DNA from: Ignavibacteria bacterium
Lineage (GTDB): Bacteria > Bacteroidota > Ignavibacteria > Kapaibacteriales > Kapaibacteriaceae
Reading direction: 5' to 3'
Assembly: GCA_947495975.1 (NCBI GenBank)
Contig: CANMBE010000014.1
Coordinates: 1-64,000, forward strand
DNA: 64,000 nucleotides
The position numbers and the translations under genes are program-made. This document shows, piece after piece, positions 17,323 to 26,362 of this stretch (position 1 is the first letter of the stretch; every line of letters begins with the position of its first letter). Under the pieces are notes generated by a model. The model saw nothing but the letters and a program-made list of their open reading frames with translations. It was not told where the DNA came from and did no database searches.

Positions 17323-18584
17323 GCCTGCAGGCAATTCGTGGCACGCGCGATATCTTCGGGCCGGAAATGCTCGCGTGGCATCGTGTGGAAGAAATCTTTC
17401 GTGATGTAACACGAACATTCTCGTATGAAGAATTCCGAACGCCAATCATCGAGAGCACTGAACTCTTCAAGCGTGGTGTAGGTGAAGAAACCGACATCGT
17501 AGGCAAGGAGATGTATACGTTTGATGATAGAGGGGGCGATTCTATCACGCTGAGGCCCGAGATGACGGCGCCCATCGTACGTGCGATGATTGAGCACAGC
17601 ATCTTGCACCACCATCCTCTTACAAGACTATGGTATGCCGGTCCGCAGTTCAGATATGAGCGCCCGCAGAAGGGCCGCTATCGCCAGTTCCATCAGTTTG
17701 GTGCGGAGTGTATTGGCTCTGCTCATCCTGAGAGCGACGCTGAAATAATCCTGCTAGCCCATGAAGTGCTGTGCAGAACGGGACTCAAGTCCTTTACTCT
17801 AGAACTCAATTCGCTTGGTACTGCCTCTGTTCGCCAAACATATCGTCAGGCACTGATAGAATATCTCACACGAAACAAAGACGGTCTCTCTGATGATTCA
17901 CAACGTAGGATCACAAAAAATCCGTTGCGCGTGCTTGATTCAAAAGATAGAAAGGACAAGGACATCATAGCTGCGGCGCCCCTTCTCAGCTCATTTTATG
18001 ATGATACGAGCGCAGCCCATTTTGCTGCGGTGCGTGCGCTGCTAGACGTTGCAGGTGTACCATACGTGATAAATCCGCTGCTCGTGCGCGGCCTTGACTA
18101 CTATAATCAAACCGTGTTTGAGTTTACAACTACTGCACTCGGAACGCAGAATGCTATTGGAGGGGGCGGGCGTTACGACCCATTGTTTGCAATGCTCGGT
18201 GGTGGGGATGTTCCTGCGGTTGGATTTTCGATTGGTATTGAGCGCGTTGTACTTCTTCTCGAAGCCGAGCAAGGTGGATGGCAAGAAGAATCATCACGCG
18301 GAGTGTATTTGTGTGCGATTGGCGATGAAGCAATTCTTCCAGTGCAGACGATTGCATACAGACTCCGCCGCGCGGGACTTCATGTTGTAACCGATCTGCA
18401 GCGCAGATCGATGAAGGCGCAAATGAAGGAAGCCAACAAGCAGCGAGTGAAGTGGACGGTGATGATTGGTGAGAATGAACTTGCAAACAGCACGGCTGTT
18501 CTAAAGTCTATGGAAACAGGAGAGCAACAGACCGTTGCACAACTCGATCTCGAAACGATTCTCATGGATACCCACACCGCATGA
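17319..18584 (+). CDS. hisS: Histidine-tRNA ligase
   Basis: Class II synthetase of 421 residues charging tRNA(His). Motif 1 is around RVEEIFRDVTRTFSYEEFRTPIIESTELFKRGVGEETDIVGKEMYTF. Motif 2 is LRPEMTAPIVRA..LWYAGPQFRYERPQKGRYRQFHQFGAE. The histidine-binding LVRGLDYYNQTVFEF and motif 3 (AIGGGGRYDPL..VPAVGFSIGIERV) follow. The C-terminal anticodon domain (RGVYLCAIGDEA to QLDLETIL) is present. It starts at GTG 17319 overlapping the IIA gene and ends in an ATGA overlap with a histidine kinase gene. Confidence 0.97.
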   Translation: MSLQAIRGTRDIFGPEMLAWHRVEEIFRDVTRTFSYEEFRTPIIESTELFKRGVGEETDIVGKEMYTFDDRGGDSITLRPEMTAPIVRAMIEHSILHHHPLTRLWYAGPQFRYERPQKGRYRQFHQFGAECIGSAHPESDAEIILLAHEVLCRTGLKSFTLELNSLGTASVRQTYRQALIEYLTRNKDGLSDDSQRRITKNPLRVLDSKDRKDKDIIAAAPLLSSFYDDTSAAHFAAVRALLDVAGVPYVINPLLVRGLDYYNQTVFEFTTTALGTQNAIGGGGRYDPLFAMLGGGDVPAVGFSIGIERVVLLLEAEQGGWQEESSRGVYLCAIGDEAILPVQTIAYRLRRAGLHVVTDLQRRSMKAQMKEANKQRVKWTVMIGENELANSTAVLKSMETGEQQTVAQLDLETILMDTHTA

Positions 18585-19825
18585 GTCTGGGTAAAAAGTC
18601 CGGGCGATCGGATCGCATCCGTATCTGGCGTGCCAGCGTAACGAAATGGCAGCTAAAAGTACTCTTGACCCTCACGGGACTTGGCATCATGGCTGCCGTG
18701 TTGTATTTCACGAAGACCATTGTAGATGAACTCGTTGCAAATGAGCGACGCACCGTTGAACTCTATGCGGGATTGTTAGCACGGTCATATCAAGCAGCGA
18801 ATGATGAAGACCTTTTGTTCTATGTTGACCTCGCATATTCTTCTATACACTTCCCTGTAATTCTAGCAGATAAAAACGACAAGCCAGTGTATCCGTATCA
18901 GCAATTCATGATGAATGTTGACATGGACACAATGCTGTCTGTTCAGCAGCAGAAGGTGTGGCTTACGTCATACATTCAGGAAATGGAACAGGAGTACACG
19001 CCGTTTGAGATTACAGATCCCGATGGAAAAGTTGTCCAGCGTATGTTCTATACGAACTCCGCAATCGTTCGCCGCCTCCGCTACATGCCGTTTGTAGAGA
19101 TTCTCATTGTAGCGGCATTTATAATCGTTGGATACGTTGCGTTCTCAACCATTCGCAGAAACGAAGAGTCAAACATTTGGGTTGGCATGGCAAAAGAGGC
19201 GGCACACCAATTGGGGACACCGCTTTCGAGTATGCTTGCATGGCTGGAGATTCTCCGCATGGAGCGCCATGATGCACGCCGTGTAGAAGAAACATCGCGC
19301 GAAATGGAGAGAGATGTTGACCGGCTCAACGTCATTGCAAATCGATTTGCAAAAATTGGATCGCAACCCAAGCTGGAGAACGTTGCTGTTGGAGCGGTCA
19401 TTGAACATGTCTGTTCATATTTTGAAACACGCTTACCCAACCTTGGTCGAAAAGTGAGCATCGTACGCACGCTCAACGCAACACTCCACGCTCATATCAG
19501 TGTTGAACTTTTTGAATGGGTTATAGAAAACCTGATCAAGAATGCCGTTGAGGCAATCGAGCGAAAAGATGGCGTCATTGAAATTTCTATGCGGAATAGG
19601 CCACGGGGCGATGGGCTCCTTGTTGTTGTGCACGATAACGGGAAAGGGATGACGCGTCAGATTGCATCTCATATATTTCAGCCAGGGTACACAACAAAGA
19701 AGCGTGGATGGGGACTTGGTCTGTCTTTGTGCAGAAGAATTATTGAAGACTATCATGGTGGCAAGCTTACGGTCCGCGAAACACAGCCCGGAGTTGGAAC
19801 CACGTTCTGGATAGAATTGCCGTAA
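18581..19825 (+). CDS. Membrane sensor histidine kinase
   Basis: 414-residue sensor kinase with two membrane segments (about 25-47 and 171-190) enclosing a periplasmic domain of roughly 120 residues (LAYSSIHFPVILADKNDKPVYPYQQF). The H-box is KEAAHQLGTPLSSMLAWLE with His209. The ATPase core has ENLIKNAVEAI (N box), VVVHDNGKGM (G1), IFQPGYTTKKRGWGLGLSLCRRIIEDYHGG (F and G2) and GTTFWIELP. No response regulator lies in the window, so it is an orphan here. The gene overlaps hisS by 4 bases and is 1 base from ftsW. Confidence 0.9.
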   Translation: MSLGKKSGRSDRIRIWRASVTKWQLKVLLTLTGLGIMAAVLYFTKTIVDELVANERRTVELYAGLLARSYQAANDEDLLFYVDLAYSSIHFPVILADKNDKPVYPYQQFMMNVDMDTMLSVQQQKVWLTSYIQEMEQEYTPFEITDPDGKVVQRMFYTNSAIVRRLRYMPFVEILIVAAFIIVGYVAFSTIRRNEESNIWVGMAKEAAHQLGTPLSSMLAWLEILRMERHDARRVEETSREMERDVDRLNVIANRFAKIGSQPKLENVAVGAVIEHVCSYFETRLPNLGRKVSIVRTLNATLHAHISVELFEWVIENLIKNAVEAIERKDGVIEISMRNRPRGDGLLVVVHDNGKGMTRQIASHIFQPGYTTKKRGWGLGLSLCRRIIEDYHGGKLTVRETQPGVGTTFWIELP

Positions 19826-19826
19826 C

Positions 19827-20960
19827 ATGAACACACGTCCTGAACCTTCAAACATCGACTGGCTCATCTTGCTACCCATAGCTGGGTTGCTGATGTTTAG
19901 TGTGGCATTCGTGTATAGTGCCAGTGCCTCGTTTGCAGATGTAAAGTTTGGCTCAAGTGAAGAACTCGTGTGGAACCATGCAATACGGGTACTCATTGGT
20001 TTGACGCTCATGATCGTGTTTGCAAAGATCGACTATCGAGTATGGCAGGGTACGTCGGCCACGGTGCTCCTTGTTGCCATTGGTTTCTTGGTTATGGTCC
20101 TCGTTATGGGAACGGAGATTAAGGGCGCCAGCAGATGGGTCAAGCTTGGGCCTGTAAACTTTCAGCCATCGGAACTTGCCAAGTTTGCGCTGGTCATTCA
20201 CACCGCGTCACTCCTCAGCACAAACCGCGCGCTCCTGCGGACGTGGAAGAAGGGCATCGTTCCCATTCTTGTGTGGATGTTGCCTGTATGCGTGCTCATT
20301 GCCCTGCAGCCAAACCTATCTACAGCCAGCGTGATCTTTCTGATCGTTATGGTAATGATGTTTTTGGCCGACGTGGACTTCAAGCATTTGGCCATAATCG
20401 TAGGGTCGGGCTTTGCCATCGCGGCCGTCTATGCCGTTAGCGCCGAATATAGACTACGAAGACTGGTAGCATTCTTCGGAGGAGGTACTGGAGACGAGCC
20501 AGTCCGATACCAACTCGATCAGGCGCTCATTGCCTTTGGCAATGGAGGAATTACGGGCGTTGGCCCCGGACAAAGCAGGCAGCGAGACTGGTTTTTGCCT
20601 GAATCGTATGGGGATTTCATTTTTAGCATTGTAGGTGAAGAGTACGGTTTTGTAGGTGTTACGCTCCTAGTCTTGGCCTTTGTGCTCATTACATGGCGTG
20701 GCTATACCGTTGCAAAGAAGGCACCAGACGCCTTTGGCAGGCTGTTGGCGGCTGGGATCACCACCACACTGGCTGTTTATGCCTTTGTGAACGCAGGTGT
20801 TACCTGCGGGATTCTACCCACCACCGGCCTTCCCATGCCTTTTATCTCCTATGGCGGCTCCAGTGTGTTCTTTAGCGCAATTGCTGTTGGTGTTCTATTA
20901 AACGTATCTTCCCAAGCGGGGGTGTACAGAAGACGAAATGCGCGCCCGCTTGCCGAATGA
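19827..20960 (+). CDS. ftsW: FtsW/RodA-family SEDS peptidoglycan polymerase
   Basis: Polytopic protein of 377 residues with about ten membrane segments. It polymerises lipid II into glycan strands with a partner transpeptidase. Family signatures are GASRWVKLGPVNFQPSELAKFALV, ALQPNLSTASVIF, YQLDQALIAFGNGGITGVGPGQSRQRDWFLPESYGDFIFSIVGEEYGFVG (with the catalytic Asp region) and GILPTTGLPMPFISYGGSSVFFSAIAVGVLLNVS. The last region and the length fit FtsW better than RodA, though the gene is outside a dcw cluster, so the FtsW name is likely but not certain. Confidence 0.85.
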   Translation: MNTRPEPSNIDWLILLPIAGLLMFSVAFVYSASASFADVKFGSSEELVWNHAIRVLIGLTLMIVFAKIDYRVWQGTSATVLLVAIGFLVMVLVMGTEIKGASRWVKLGPVNFQPSELAKFALVIHTASLLSTNRALLRTWKKGIVPILVWMLPVCVLIALQPNLSTASVIFLIVMVMMFLADVDFKHLAIIVGSGFAIAAVYAVSAEYRLRRLVAFFGGGTGDEPVRYQLDQALIAFGNGGITGVGPGQSRQRDWFLPESYGDFIFSIVGEEYGFVGVTLLVLAFVLITWRGYTVAKKAPDAFGRLLAAGITTTLAVYAFVNAGVTCGILPTTGLPMPFISYGGSSVFFSAIAVGVLLNVSSQAGVYRRRNARPLAE

Positions 20961-21001
20961 TTCTCGCCTCTCTCAGTGCTTTTTTGTAATATCGGATCCA
21001 G

Positions 21002-21430
21002 ATGCTACACACCATTAAGAAGCTATATCACTCAATTACGGAAGTAGCCAAGATCATTGGCGAAGAGCAGCACGTATTGAGATACTGGGAAAGGGAGTTC
21101 TCGCAACTTCGTCCGCAGAAAAATCGGGCGGGTAATCGTGTCTATACACGAAGAGACCTAGCGATTTTACGTGTGATACAGCGGCTGCTACGCGATGAGC
21201 GTTATACTGTTGCAGGAGCGAGAGAATTTCTCAAGCAACACGGATTGCCTGAAGACGTGGAGTTAATGGTTGGAAGTGAAGAAGTGGGGAATGCGGCGAG
21301 CAAGAGCGCAAACGTTACGTTGTTGCGTTCTGTACGGAAATCAACGGTTGACGTTGGGCTTGCGCAAGATGTTATTGAAGAGCTGCGTTCTATCGCATCG
21401 AGTCTCCGCTTGCGACTTGCCACGACGTAA
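21002..21430 (+). CDS. MerR-family transcriptional regulator
   Basis: 142-residue regulator with an N-terminal winged-helix MerR domain: HSITEVAKIIGEEQHVLRYWEREFSQLRPQKNRAGNRVYTRRDLAILRVIQRLLRDERYTVAGAREFLKQHG. The two helices and the RxYWExEF pattern are diagnostic. No metal-binding cysteine set or ligand-binding domain is evident in the short C-terminus, which ends in a possible coiled-coil (VGLAQDVIEELRSIASSLRLRL). This matches the small HTH-only MerR type common in Bacteroidota, whose ligand is unknown. Confidence 0.87.
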   Translation: MLHTIKKLYHSITEVAKIIGEEQHVLRYWEREFSQLRPQKNRAGNRVYTRRDLAILRVIQRLLRDERYTVAGAREFLKQHGLPEDVELMVGSEEVGNAASKSANVTLLRSVRKSTVDVGLAQDVIEELRSIASSLRLRLATT

Positions 21431-21469
21431 CCACACGGCGAATCATTCATCAAATGGGTTGAGGATAAA

Positions 21470-22477
21470 ATGCGAATGCTACGATCGAGTGCTATTGTAC
21501 TATTGGTACTGGCCGTTTCTGCGCTTGGTATGTGGGGACAACAACGCTCCTACACCGCTTCCACGATTGGCAAACATGCCGACGAAGTACTCGGTGTCTT
21601 TGTGAACGATGCGAACACGATGGTGGCCACGTGTAGTCTTGACGAAACTGTCAAGCTATGGTCGCTTCCTGACGGTAAGGAGCAACGAACACTTACCGGG
21701 CACACCGCTCAGGTAAACAACATCTCATTCTCGGGCGACGATAAGTGGCTTGTAAGCGCAAGCAACGATCGTACGATTCGTGTTTGGGACGTTGCTACAG
21801 GCAAGCAAGAGCAAGTTCTCCGTGGGCACACTGCAGAAGTGATTGGCGTGTACTTCAATCCTATTGAAGGCAGTTCGCTTGTTGCTAGCACGTCTTTCGA
21901 CAAGACGGTAAAGATTTGGGATACAAAGATTGGCATTGAAGCAAAAACGCTTCGGGGTCATACAATGCAAACCAATAACGTAGCATACTCATATGATGGA
22001 CGCTTCCTTGCGTCATGCTCAGATGATCGGACAGTGAAAATTTGGTCAAGTGATCTTTCAAAGAAAGATCCGATCATGACGCTTGCTGCACATCAAGCTC
22101 CAGTGCTTGTTGCGCTGTATTCCTTTGACTCAAAATATTTAGCTACTGCTGACCAAGACGGAGTAGTAAAGATTTGGTCGATGCCGTCCGGCGAACTTGT
22201 TCGCTCAATCAATGCTCACCTGGAGCTTGTGCAGGACGTTGCATTTGCGGAAGACAACAAGACACTCGTTACATGCAGTCTCGATAAGAATGTTAAGATG
22301 TGGGACATCGTAACGGGGCAGAATCTCATGACCAACAATGTTGGTGTTGAAGTTTGGTCACTAGACGTAACCAGCAATGCGGGGCTCATCGTGCTTGGTT
22401 GTGCCGATGGTACTGTTAGAATGTTAAAAGAAACAGGGTCAGAGACCGGTCGCTCAAATCGTGGTGGAGGACGTTGA
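21470..22477 (+). CDS. Exported seven-bladed WD40 protein
   Basis: 335-residue protein with a signal peptide (SSAIVLLVLAVSALGMWGQQ) and seven WD40 repeats. Examples are TGHTAQVNNISFSGDDKWLVSASNDRTIRVWD, RGHTAEVIGVYF..TSFDKTVKIWD, RGHTMQTNNVAYSYDGRFLASCSDDRTVKIWS and NAHLELVQDVAFAEDNKTLVTCSLDKNVKMWD. GAGGA precedes the ATG. The blades imply a protein-interaction scaffold, probably periplasmic. The gene is adjacent to an OmpA-like gene whose TTG or ATG start touches its stop, so the two are probably co-expressed. Confidence 0.85.
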   Translation: MRMLRSSAIVLLVLAVSALGMWGQQRSYTASTIGKHADEVLGVFVNDANTMVATCSLDETVKLWSLPDGKEQRTLTGHTAQVNNISFSGDDKWLVSASNDRTIRVWDVATGKQEQVLRGHTAEVIGVYFNPIEGSSLVASTSFDKTVKIWDTKIGIEAKTLRGHTMQTNNVAYSYDGRFLASCSDDRTVKIWSSDLSKKDPIMTLAAHQAPVLVALYSFDSKYLATADQDGVVKIWSMPSGELVRSINAHLELVQDVAFAEDNKTLVTCSLDKNVKMWDIVTGQNLMTNNVGVEVWSLDVTSNAGLIVLGCADGTVRMLKETGSETGRSNRGGGR

Positions 22478-22479
22478 AC

Positions 22480-23211
22480 ATGAAAAATTTCAATTCTATG
22501 CGGATTATGAAAACAATGTTCATTGTTGCCCTCGTAGTAGGCAGCAGTATTGTGGTGAGTGCACAAAGTGCGCTCGGTAGCGTTGTAACTCTCGCTGGAT
22601 ATTTCCTCAGTGGACAATCGTTAACACCTGCTGAAGTAAACTATTCTTTGATTGATAACCAGGGCAAAAAGATTGGCCAATCATCCAAGAGCAATCCAAC
22701 TGAGGGCTATCTGCAAACGGGCCTCAAGCCAGGAGAGAGCTACATCATCCGTGTTGAGGATCCACGCTACTTCCGTCAAGAGTTTCGTGTTGACGTTCCA
22801 GCAACTGGTAAGTATCTCGAAATCTCTAAAGACTTTGTGGTACGCGCAATGGAGACTGGCCATACGGTTGCCATCACACCCTCACCATTTGATCTCAAGA
22901 AGGCTGTCCTCAAGACTGGCGCAGAAGATGATCTCAGTGAGTTTGTCAAGATCCTTATCATGAACCCAGGTACAAACGTTGAGTTTGTGTGTTATCCTGA
23001 TGCTGAAGGATCTGCAGACGTGATCCAGAAGATCAGCGCGGGTCGTGCCGAGTCGCTCAAGAAGTTTGTCGTAGCAAAGGGTGTTTCTGCTGGGCGTGTA
23101 AGTGTCCGTGCGGTATCATCCACAGACCCAATTGACCCACCACCCATCCGTAAGGCTGCCAAGGGTAAGCGCTACGTTGGACCGGTCTACATGGTGATAA
23201 CAAAGATCTAG
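22480..23211 (+). CDS. OmpA-like envelope protein
   Basis: 243-residue exported protein with signal peptide TMFIVALVVGSSIVVSAQ. The middle (LAGYFLSGQSLTPAEVNYSLIDNQGKKIGQ..LKPGESYIIRVEDPRYFRQEFRVDVP) resembles a beta-sandwich of CarboxypepD-like or Ig-like type. The C-terminus (SPFDLKKAVLKTGAEDDLSEFVKILIMNPGTNVEFVCYPDAEGSADVIQKISAGRAESLKKFVVAKGVSAGRVSVRA) fits the OmpA/MotB peptidoglycan-binding fold. It likely ties the WD40 partner or the outer membrane to the wall. TTG 22474 is an alternative start. Confidence 0.78.
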   Translation: MKNFNSMRIMKTMFIVALVVGSSIVVSAQSALGSVVTLAGYFLSGQSLTPAEVNYSLIDNQGKKIGQSSKSNPTEGYLQTGLKPGESYIIRVEDPRYFRQEFRVDVPATGKYLEISKDFVVRAMETGHTVAITPSPFDLKKAVLKTGAEDDLSEFVKILIMNPGTNVEFVCYPDAEGSADVIQKISAGRAESLKKFVVAKGVSAGRVSVRAVSSTDPIDPPPIRKAAKGKRYVGPVYMVITKI

Positions 23212-23273
23212 TATTTTTCGAAAAAACGCCAAAAACTACCCGTTTCTTGCGTATTTCATAGCAAATCGATCAA

Positions 23274-23303
23274 AAAAGGGGGCTAAGAGGCCCCCTTTTC
23301 TTA
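23274..23303 (+). terminator. Rho-independent terminator
   Basis: AAAAGGGGGC and GCCCCCTTTT pair over 10 bp around a 6-base loop, and the arm runs into TTTTCTT. It closes the WD40-OmpA transcript just before the tRNA. Confidence 0.9.
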
Positions 23304-23309
23304 TATTCG
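23302..23309 (+). promoter_or_regulatory. Probable tRNA promoter -7 box
   Basis: TATATTCG differs from TAnnTTTG at one base and lies 9 bases before the mature tRNA 5' end, a normal distance for a short leader. It overlaps the end of the preceding terminator T-tract. Confidence 0.4.
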
Positions 23310-23318
23310 CATCCCTCT

Positions 23319-23392
23319 GGTCCCGTGGTAGAGTGGCTATACAGAGCTCTGCAAAAGCTCGTACATCGGTTCAAATCCGGTCGGGACCTCCA
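23319..23392 (+). tRNA. tRNA-Cys (GCA)
   Basis: GGTCCCG pairs with CGGGACC as a 7-bp acceptor stem. The anticodon arm GAGCT-CTGCAAA-AGCTC gives anticodon GCA. The T arm is CATCGGTTCAAATCCGGTC. The CCA end is encoded (23390-23392) after discriminator T. Reported with CCA included. Confidence 0.96.
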
Positions 23393-23422
23393 CAGCACTT
23401 CATTCCATTGACACCATAAAGC

Positions 23423-23989
23423 ATGGCAACAACAGCCGATCTCCGAGTAGGTGCCGTTATCCGCCATAATGGCGAGCTCTGTTCGGTCCTCGAAACTATT
23501 CACCGTACACCCGGCAACCTCCGCGCCTTCTACCAAGTGAAGATGCGCGTGATTAAGACAGGGAAGCTACGTGAAGAACGATTCCGCTCAGGTGAATCCA
23601 TCGAGTTTGTTCGCGTTGAAACTCGCAACTACCAGTATCTCTACCGCGATGGCGACGTATTCATGTTCATGGACTCCGAGTCATACGATCAAATTCCTGT
23701 AATCGTAGAAATCGTTGGCGAATCTGCGAAATACATGAAGGAAGGTCTGGAAGTTCAGATCGCCCGAGACGAGGCAGACAACGTTGTGTCGGTAGCAATG
23801 CCCAACCACGTTATCCTGCGCGTGGTGTCCACTGAACCTGGCGTCCGCGGAGATACAGCAACAAATGCACTCAAACCAGCAACTGTAGACACGGGTGCCA
23901 ATGTAAACGTGCCTCTGTTTGTGAATGAAGGAGACCTCATCCGCGTTGAAACATCAAGCGGATCATACATGGAGCGAGTGAAAGAGTAA
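23423..23989 (+). CDS. efp: Elongation factor P
   Basis: 188-residue EF-P, which enters the ribosomal E site to relieve stalling at polyproline. It has the KOW-like N domain (DLRVGAVIRHNGELCSVLETIHRTPGNLRAFYQVKMR) and two OB domains with EFVRVETRNYQYLYRDGDVFMFMDSESYDQIPV and the signature LRVVSTEPGVRGDTATNALKPATVDTGANVNVPLFVNEGDLIRVETSSGSYMERV. The tip loop is PGNLR, with Asn32 where E. coli has the modified Lys34. It starts an efp-accB-accC-gcvH run. Confidence 0.96.
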   Translation: MATTADLRVGAVIRHNGELCSVLETIHRTPGNLRAFYQVKMRVIKTGKLREERFRSGESIEFVRVETRNYQYLYRDGDVFMFMDSESYDQIPVIVEIVGESAKYMKEGLEVQIARDEADNVVSVAMPNHVILRVVSTEPGVRGDTATNALKPATVDTGANVNVPLFVNEGDLIRVETSSGSYMERVKE

Positions 23990-24043
23990 GGGGCTTAGCG
24001 AACAGTTTTCGCTTTTCGGAATTACGTCAACGTTGGAGGATTC

Positions 24044-24517
24044 ATGGATCTCAATTATCTACGTCGTTTGCTCAAAATTTTTGATGAGAGCAGCGCAACA
24101 GAGCTCAACATTGAAGAAGAAGGCGTGTCGGTTCAAATGTCAAAGGCCACGCAGCAACCTGCGGGCATGATGGCTCCTACGTACATCATGGGCTCGCAAC
24201 CAAGCGCCGCAACTGTCGCACCTGCATTGCCTGCTGCTGCAGCGCCCGTGGCCGCTGCGCCAGTTGCAGAAGAGACAATGCACAAGCTCCTTTCGCCGAT
24301 TGTGGGTACGTTCTACAGAGCCCCTTCCCCAGATGCAGATTCATTCGTGCAAGTTGGACAGCACGTCACTGCAGGTGAGACGCTTTGCATCGTGGAAGCA
24401 ATGAAGCTCATGAATGAGATTGAGTCCGATGTTACTGGTACCATCATGAAGATTCTTGTAGAGAATACACATGCGGTGGAATACAACCAGCCCATGTTTC
24501 TTATTAAGCCCGACTAA
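24044..24517 (+). CDS. accB: Biotin carboxyl carrier protein of acetyl-CoA carboxylase
   Basis: 157-residue carrier. The N-terminal helix region ([34 protein letters not shown]) and Ala/Pro linker (about 50-75) precede a biotinyl domain, [45 protein letters not shown], with the biotinylated Lys121 in EAMKLM. It carries carboxybiotin between AccC and the carboxyltransferase in fatty-acid synthesis. A strong GGAGG lies 6 bases before the ATG. accC follows 18 bases on. Confidence 0.97.
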   Translation: MDLNYLRRLLKIFDESSATELNIEEEGVSVQMSKATQQPAGMMAPTYIMGSQPSAATVAPALPAAAAPVAAAPVAEETMHKLLSPIVGTFYRAPSPDADSFVQVGQHVTAGETLCIVEAMKLMNEIESDVTGTIMKILVENTHAVEYNQPMFLIKPD

Positions 24518-24535
24518 TCTGAAGGGCTCCGATCC

Positions 24536-25876
24536 ATGATTAAAAAGCTACTGATTGCCAACCGAGGCGAGATTGCGTTGCGCATTATTCGTGCTGCAAA
24601 AGAACTCGGTATTAAAACTGTTGCCGTGTATTCCGAGGCTGATCGCGCTTCACTTCATGTACGTTTTGCCGATGAGGCAGTATGTGTTGGACCGGCTCAA
24701 GGTAAGCTGTCGTATCTCAACATCCCATCGCTCATCGCAGCGGCTGACGTAACCAACGCCGATGCCATTCATCCGGGTTATGGTTTCCTAGCGGAGAACG
24801 CAACGTTTGCCGAAATCTGTTTGGATTGCAATCTCACGTTTGTTGGCCCCTCGCCTGATGCCATCACTCGCATGGGCAATAAGTCCTTTGCTAAGGACAC
24901 GATGATTGCAGCCGGAGTGCCCGTGGTGCCAGGCTCTGACGGCATCGTGCCTACGGTAGAAGACGCACGCCGCGTTGCAGAGGAAGTTGGATATCCAGTG
25001 ATGATCAAGGCAGTGGCAGGGGGCGGCGGTAAGGGTATGAGGTATGTGGAGATTCCATCTGAATTAGACCGTGCGTATGCTGCTGCACGAAACGAAGCCG
25101 AAGCTTCGTTTGGCAATGGCGATATCTACATCGAAAAGTTTGTTGAAGAGCCCCGTCACATAGAGATTCAAGTTTTTGGTGACACTCATGGCAACATAGT
25201 ACACCTCAATGAGCGTGAGTGCTCAATTCAACGTCGTCACCAAAAGCTTATAGAAGAAACCCCATCTCCGATCATGACGCCTGAACTTCGCAAGGCAATG
25301 GGGGAGGCTTCTGTGAAGGGGGCTGCGAGTGTTAATTATGTTGGCGCAGGAACGATTGAATTTCTCGTTGACAAACATCGAAATTTCTATTTCATGGAGA
25401 TGAACACGCGGATTCAGGTTGAGCATCCTATTACCGAACAGGCGTGCATGGTGGACTTGATCAAAGAACAATTGATTGTGGCTTCTGGCGAAAGGCTGAC
25501 GATTCAGCAGCGCGATCCAGTTATGCACTCGATGGAGTGTAGAATTAATGCTGAAGATCCGTACCACGATTTTAGACCGTCACCAGGGAAGATTGAATCG
25601 TTGAACTTTCCGGGTGGACCGGGCGTTAGGGTAGACTCGCATATCTACCAGGGTTATACCATTCCGCAGCATTACGATTCGATGGTTGCAAAGCTCATTA
25701 CATTTGCACCAACGCGCGCCGAATCAATCGCAAAAATGCGTCGGGCACTTGATGAGTTTATCATCGAAGGCATCCACACAACTATCCCATTTCATCGCAA
25801 GATGATGGACAACCCAGATTTTATTTCTGGTGAATTTGATACGAAATATCTCGACACTCATGATTGGAAAGCATAA
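24536..25876 (+). CDS. accC: Biotin carboxylase subunit of acetyl-CoA carboxylase
   Basis: 446-residue ATP-grasp enzyme that carboxylates the biotin of AccB with bicarbonate and ATP. Diagnostic segments are [68 protein letters not shown] (glycine-rich ATP lid), [38 protein letters not shown] and [19 protein letters not shown]. Length is normal. It sits between accB and gcvH in the same transcript; accA and accD are not here. Confidence 0.97.
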   Translation: MIKKLLIANRGEIALRIIRAAKELGIKTVAVYSEADRASLHVRFADEAVCVGPAQGKLSYLNIPSLIAAADVTNADAIHPGYGFLAENATFAEICLDCNLTFVGPSPDAITRMGNKSFAKDTMIAAGVPVVPGSDGIVPTVEDARRVAEEVGYPVMIKAVAGGGGKGMRYVEIPSELDRAYAAARNEAEASFGNGDIYIEKFVEEPRHIEIQVFGDTHGNIVHLNERECSIQRRHQKLIEETPSPIMTPELRKAMGEASVKGAASVNYVGAGTIEFLVDKHRNFYFMEMNTRIQVEHPITEQACMVDLIKEQLIVASGERLTIQQRDPVMHSMECRINAEDPYHDFRPSPGKIESLNFPGGPGVRVDSHIYQGYTIPQHYDSMVAKLITFAPTRAESIAKMRRALDEFIIEGIHTTIPFHRKMMDNPDFISGEFDTKYLDTHDWKA

Positions 25877-25879
25877 ACA

Positions 25880-26257
25880 ATGAACCTCCCAGCAGATCTG
25901 AAATACACAAGCGATCACGAATGGATTCGTGTTGACGGCGATGTAGGAACAATCGGCGTAACGGACCACGCACAAGGCGAACTTGGAGACGTTGTCTATG
26001 TAGACATTCCCGATGCTGGTGCAGCGGTAGGAAAGGGTGATACCTTTGGCTCTATTGAAGCCGTAAAAACAGTAGCCGACCTCTATGCACCTGTTAGCGG
26101 TCAACTCATCGAAGTGAATGAAGTGAACGCCGCTCCAGATTCTGTCAATAAAGACCCATACGGTAACGGTTGGCTAGTAAAGATGAAACTGTCAGACCTG
26201 TCCGAGCTTAATGCACTGATGGATGTTGATGCATACAAGGCACTCATTGGGGCCTAG
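25880..26257 (+). CDS. gcvH: Glycine cleavage system H protein
   Basis: 125-residue lipoyl carrier. The family pattern is LKYTSDHEWIRVDGDVGTIGVTDHAQGELGDVVYVDIPDAG, then the lipoylation loop GSIEAVKTVADLYAPVSGQLIEVNE, with the modified lysine in EAVKTV. The C-terminus NKDPYGNGWLVKMKLSD is typical. It follows accC by 3 bases. gcvT and gcvP are not nearby, so the protein may also act in lipoate relay, an inference from its separation. A strong terminator follows. Confidence 0.96.
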   Translation: MNLPADLKYTSDHEWIRVDGDVGTIGVTDHAQGELGDVVYVDIPDAGAAVGKGDTFGSIEAVKTVADLYAPVSGQLIEVNEVNAAPDSVNKDPYGNGWLVKMKLSDLSELNALMDVDAYKALIGA

Positions 26258-26305
26258 TTCATAGGGCTCATGTTGAAGAGTATTCGTAAAGAGATTGTTA
26301 AAAAG

Positions 26306-26337
26306 AAACGGCGTAGTTCAAAAGAACTACGCCGTTT
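26306..26337. terminator. Bidirectional hairpin terminator
   Basis: AAACGGCGTAGTTC and GAACTACGCCGTTT make a perfect 14-bp stem with an AAAA loop, ending in TTTTTC on the plus strand and preceded by A-rich bases for the minus strand. It serves gcvH and the convergent small gene. Confidence 0.92.
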
Positions 26338-26362
26338 TTCATTTCTGAGTGTGCCGAGCGCT

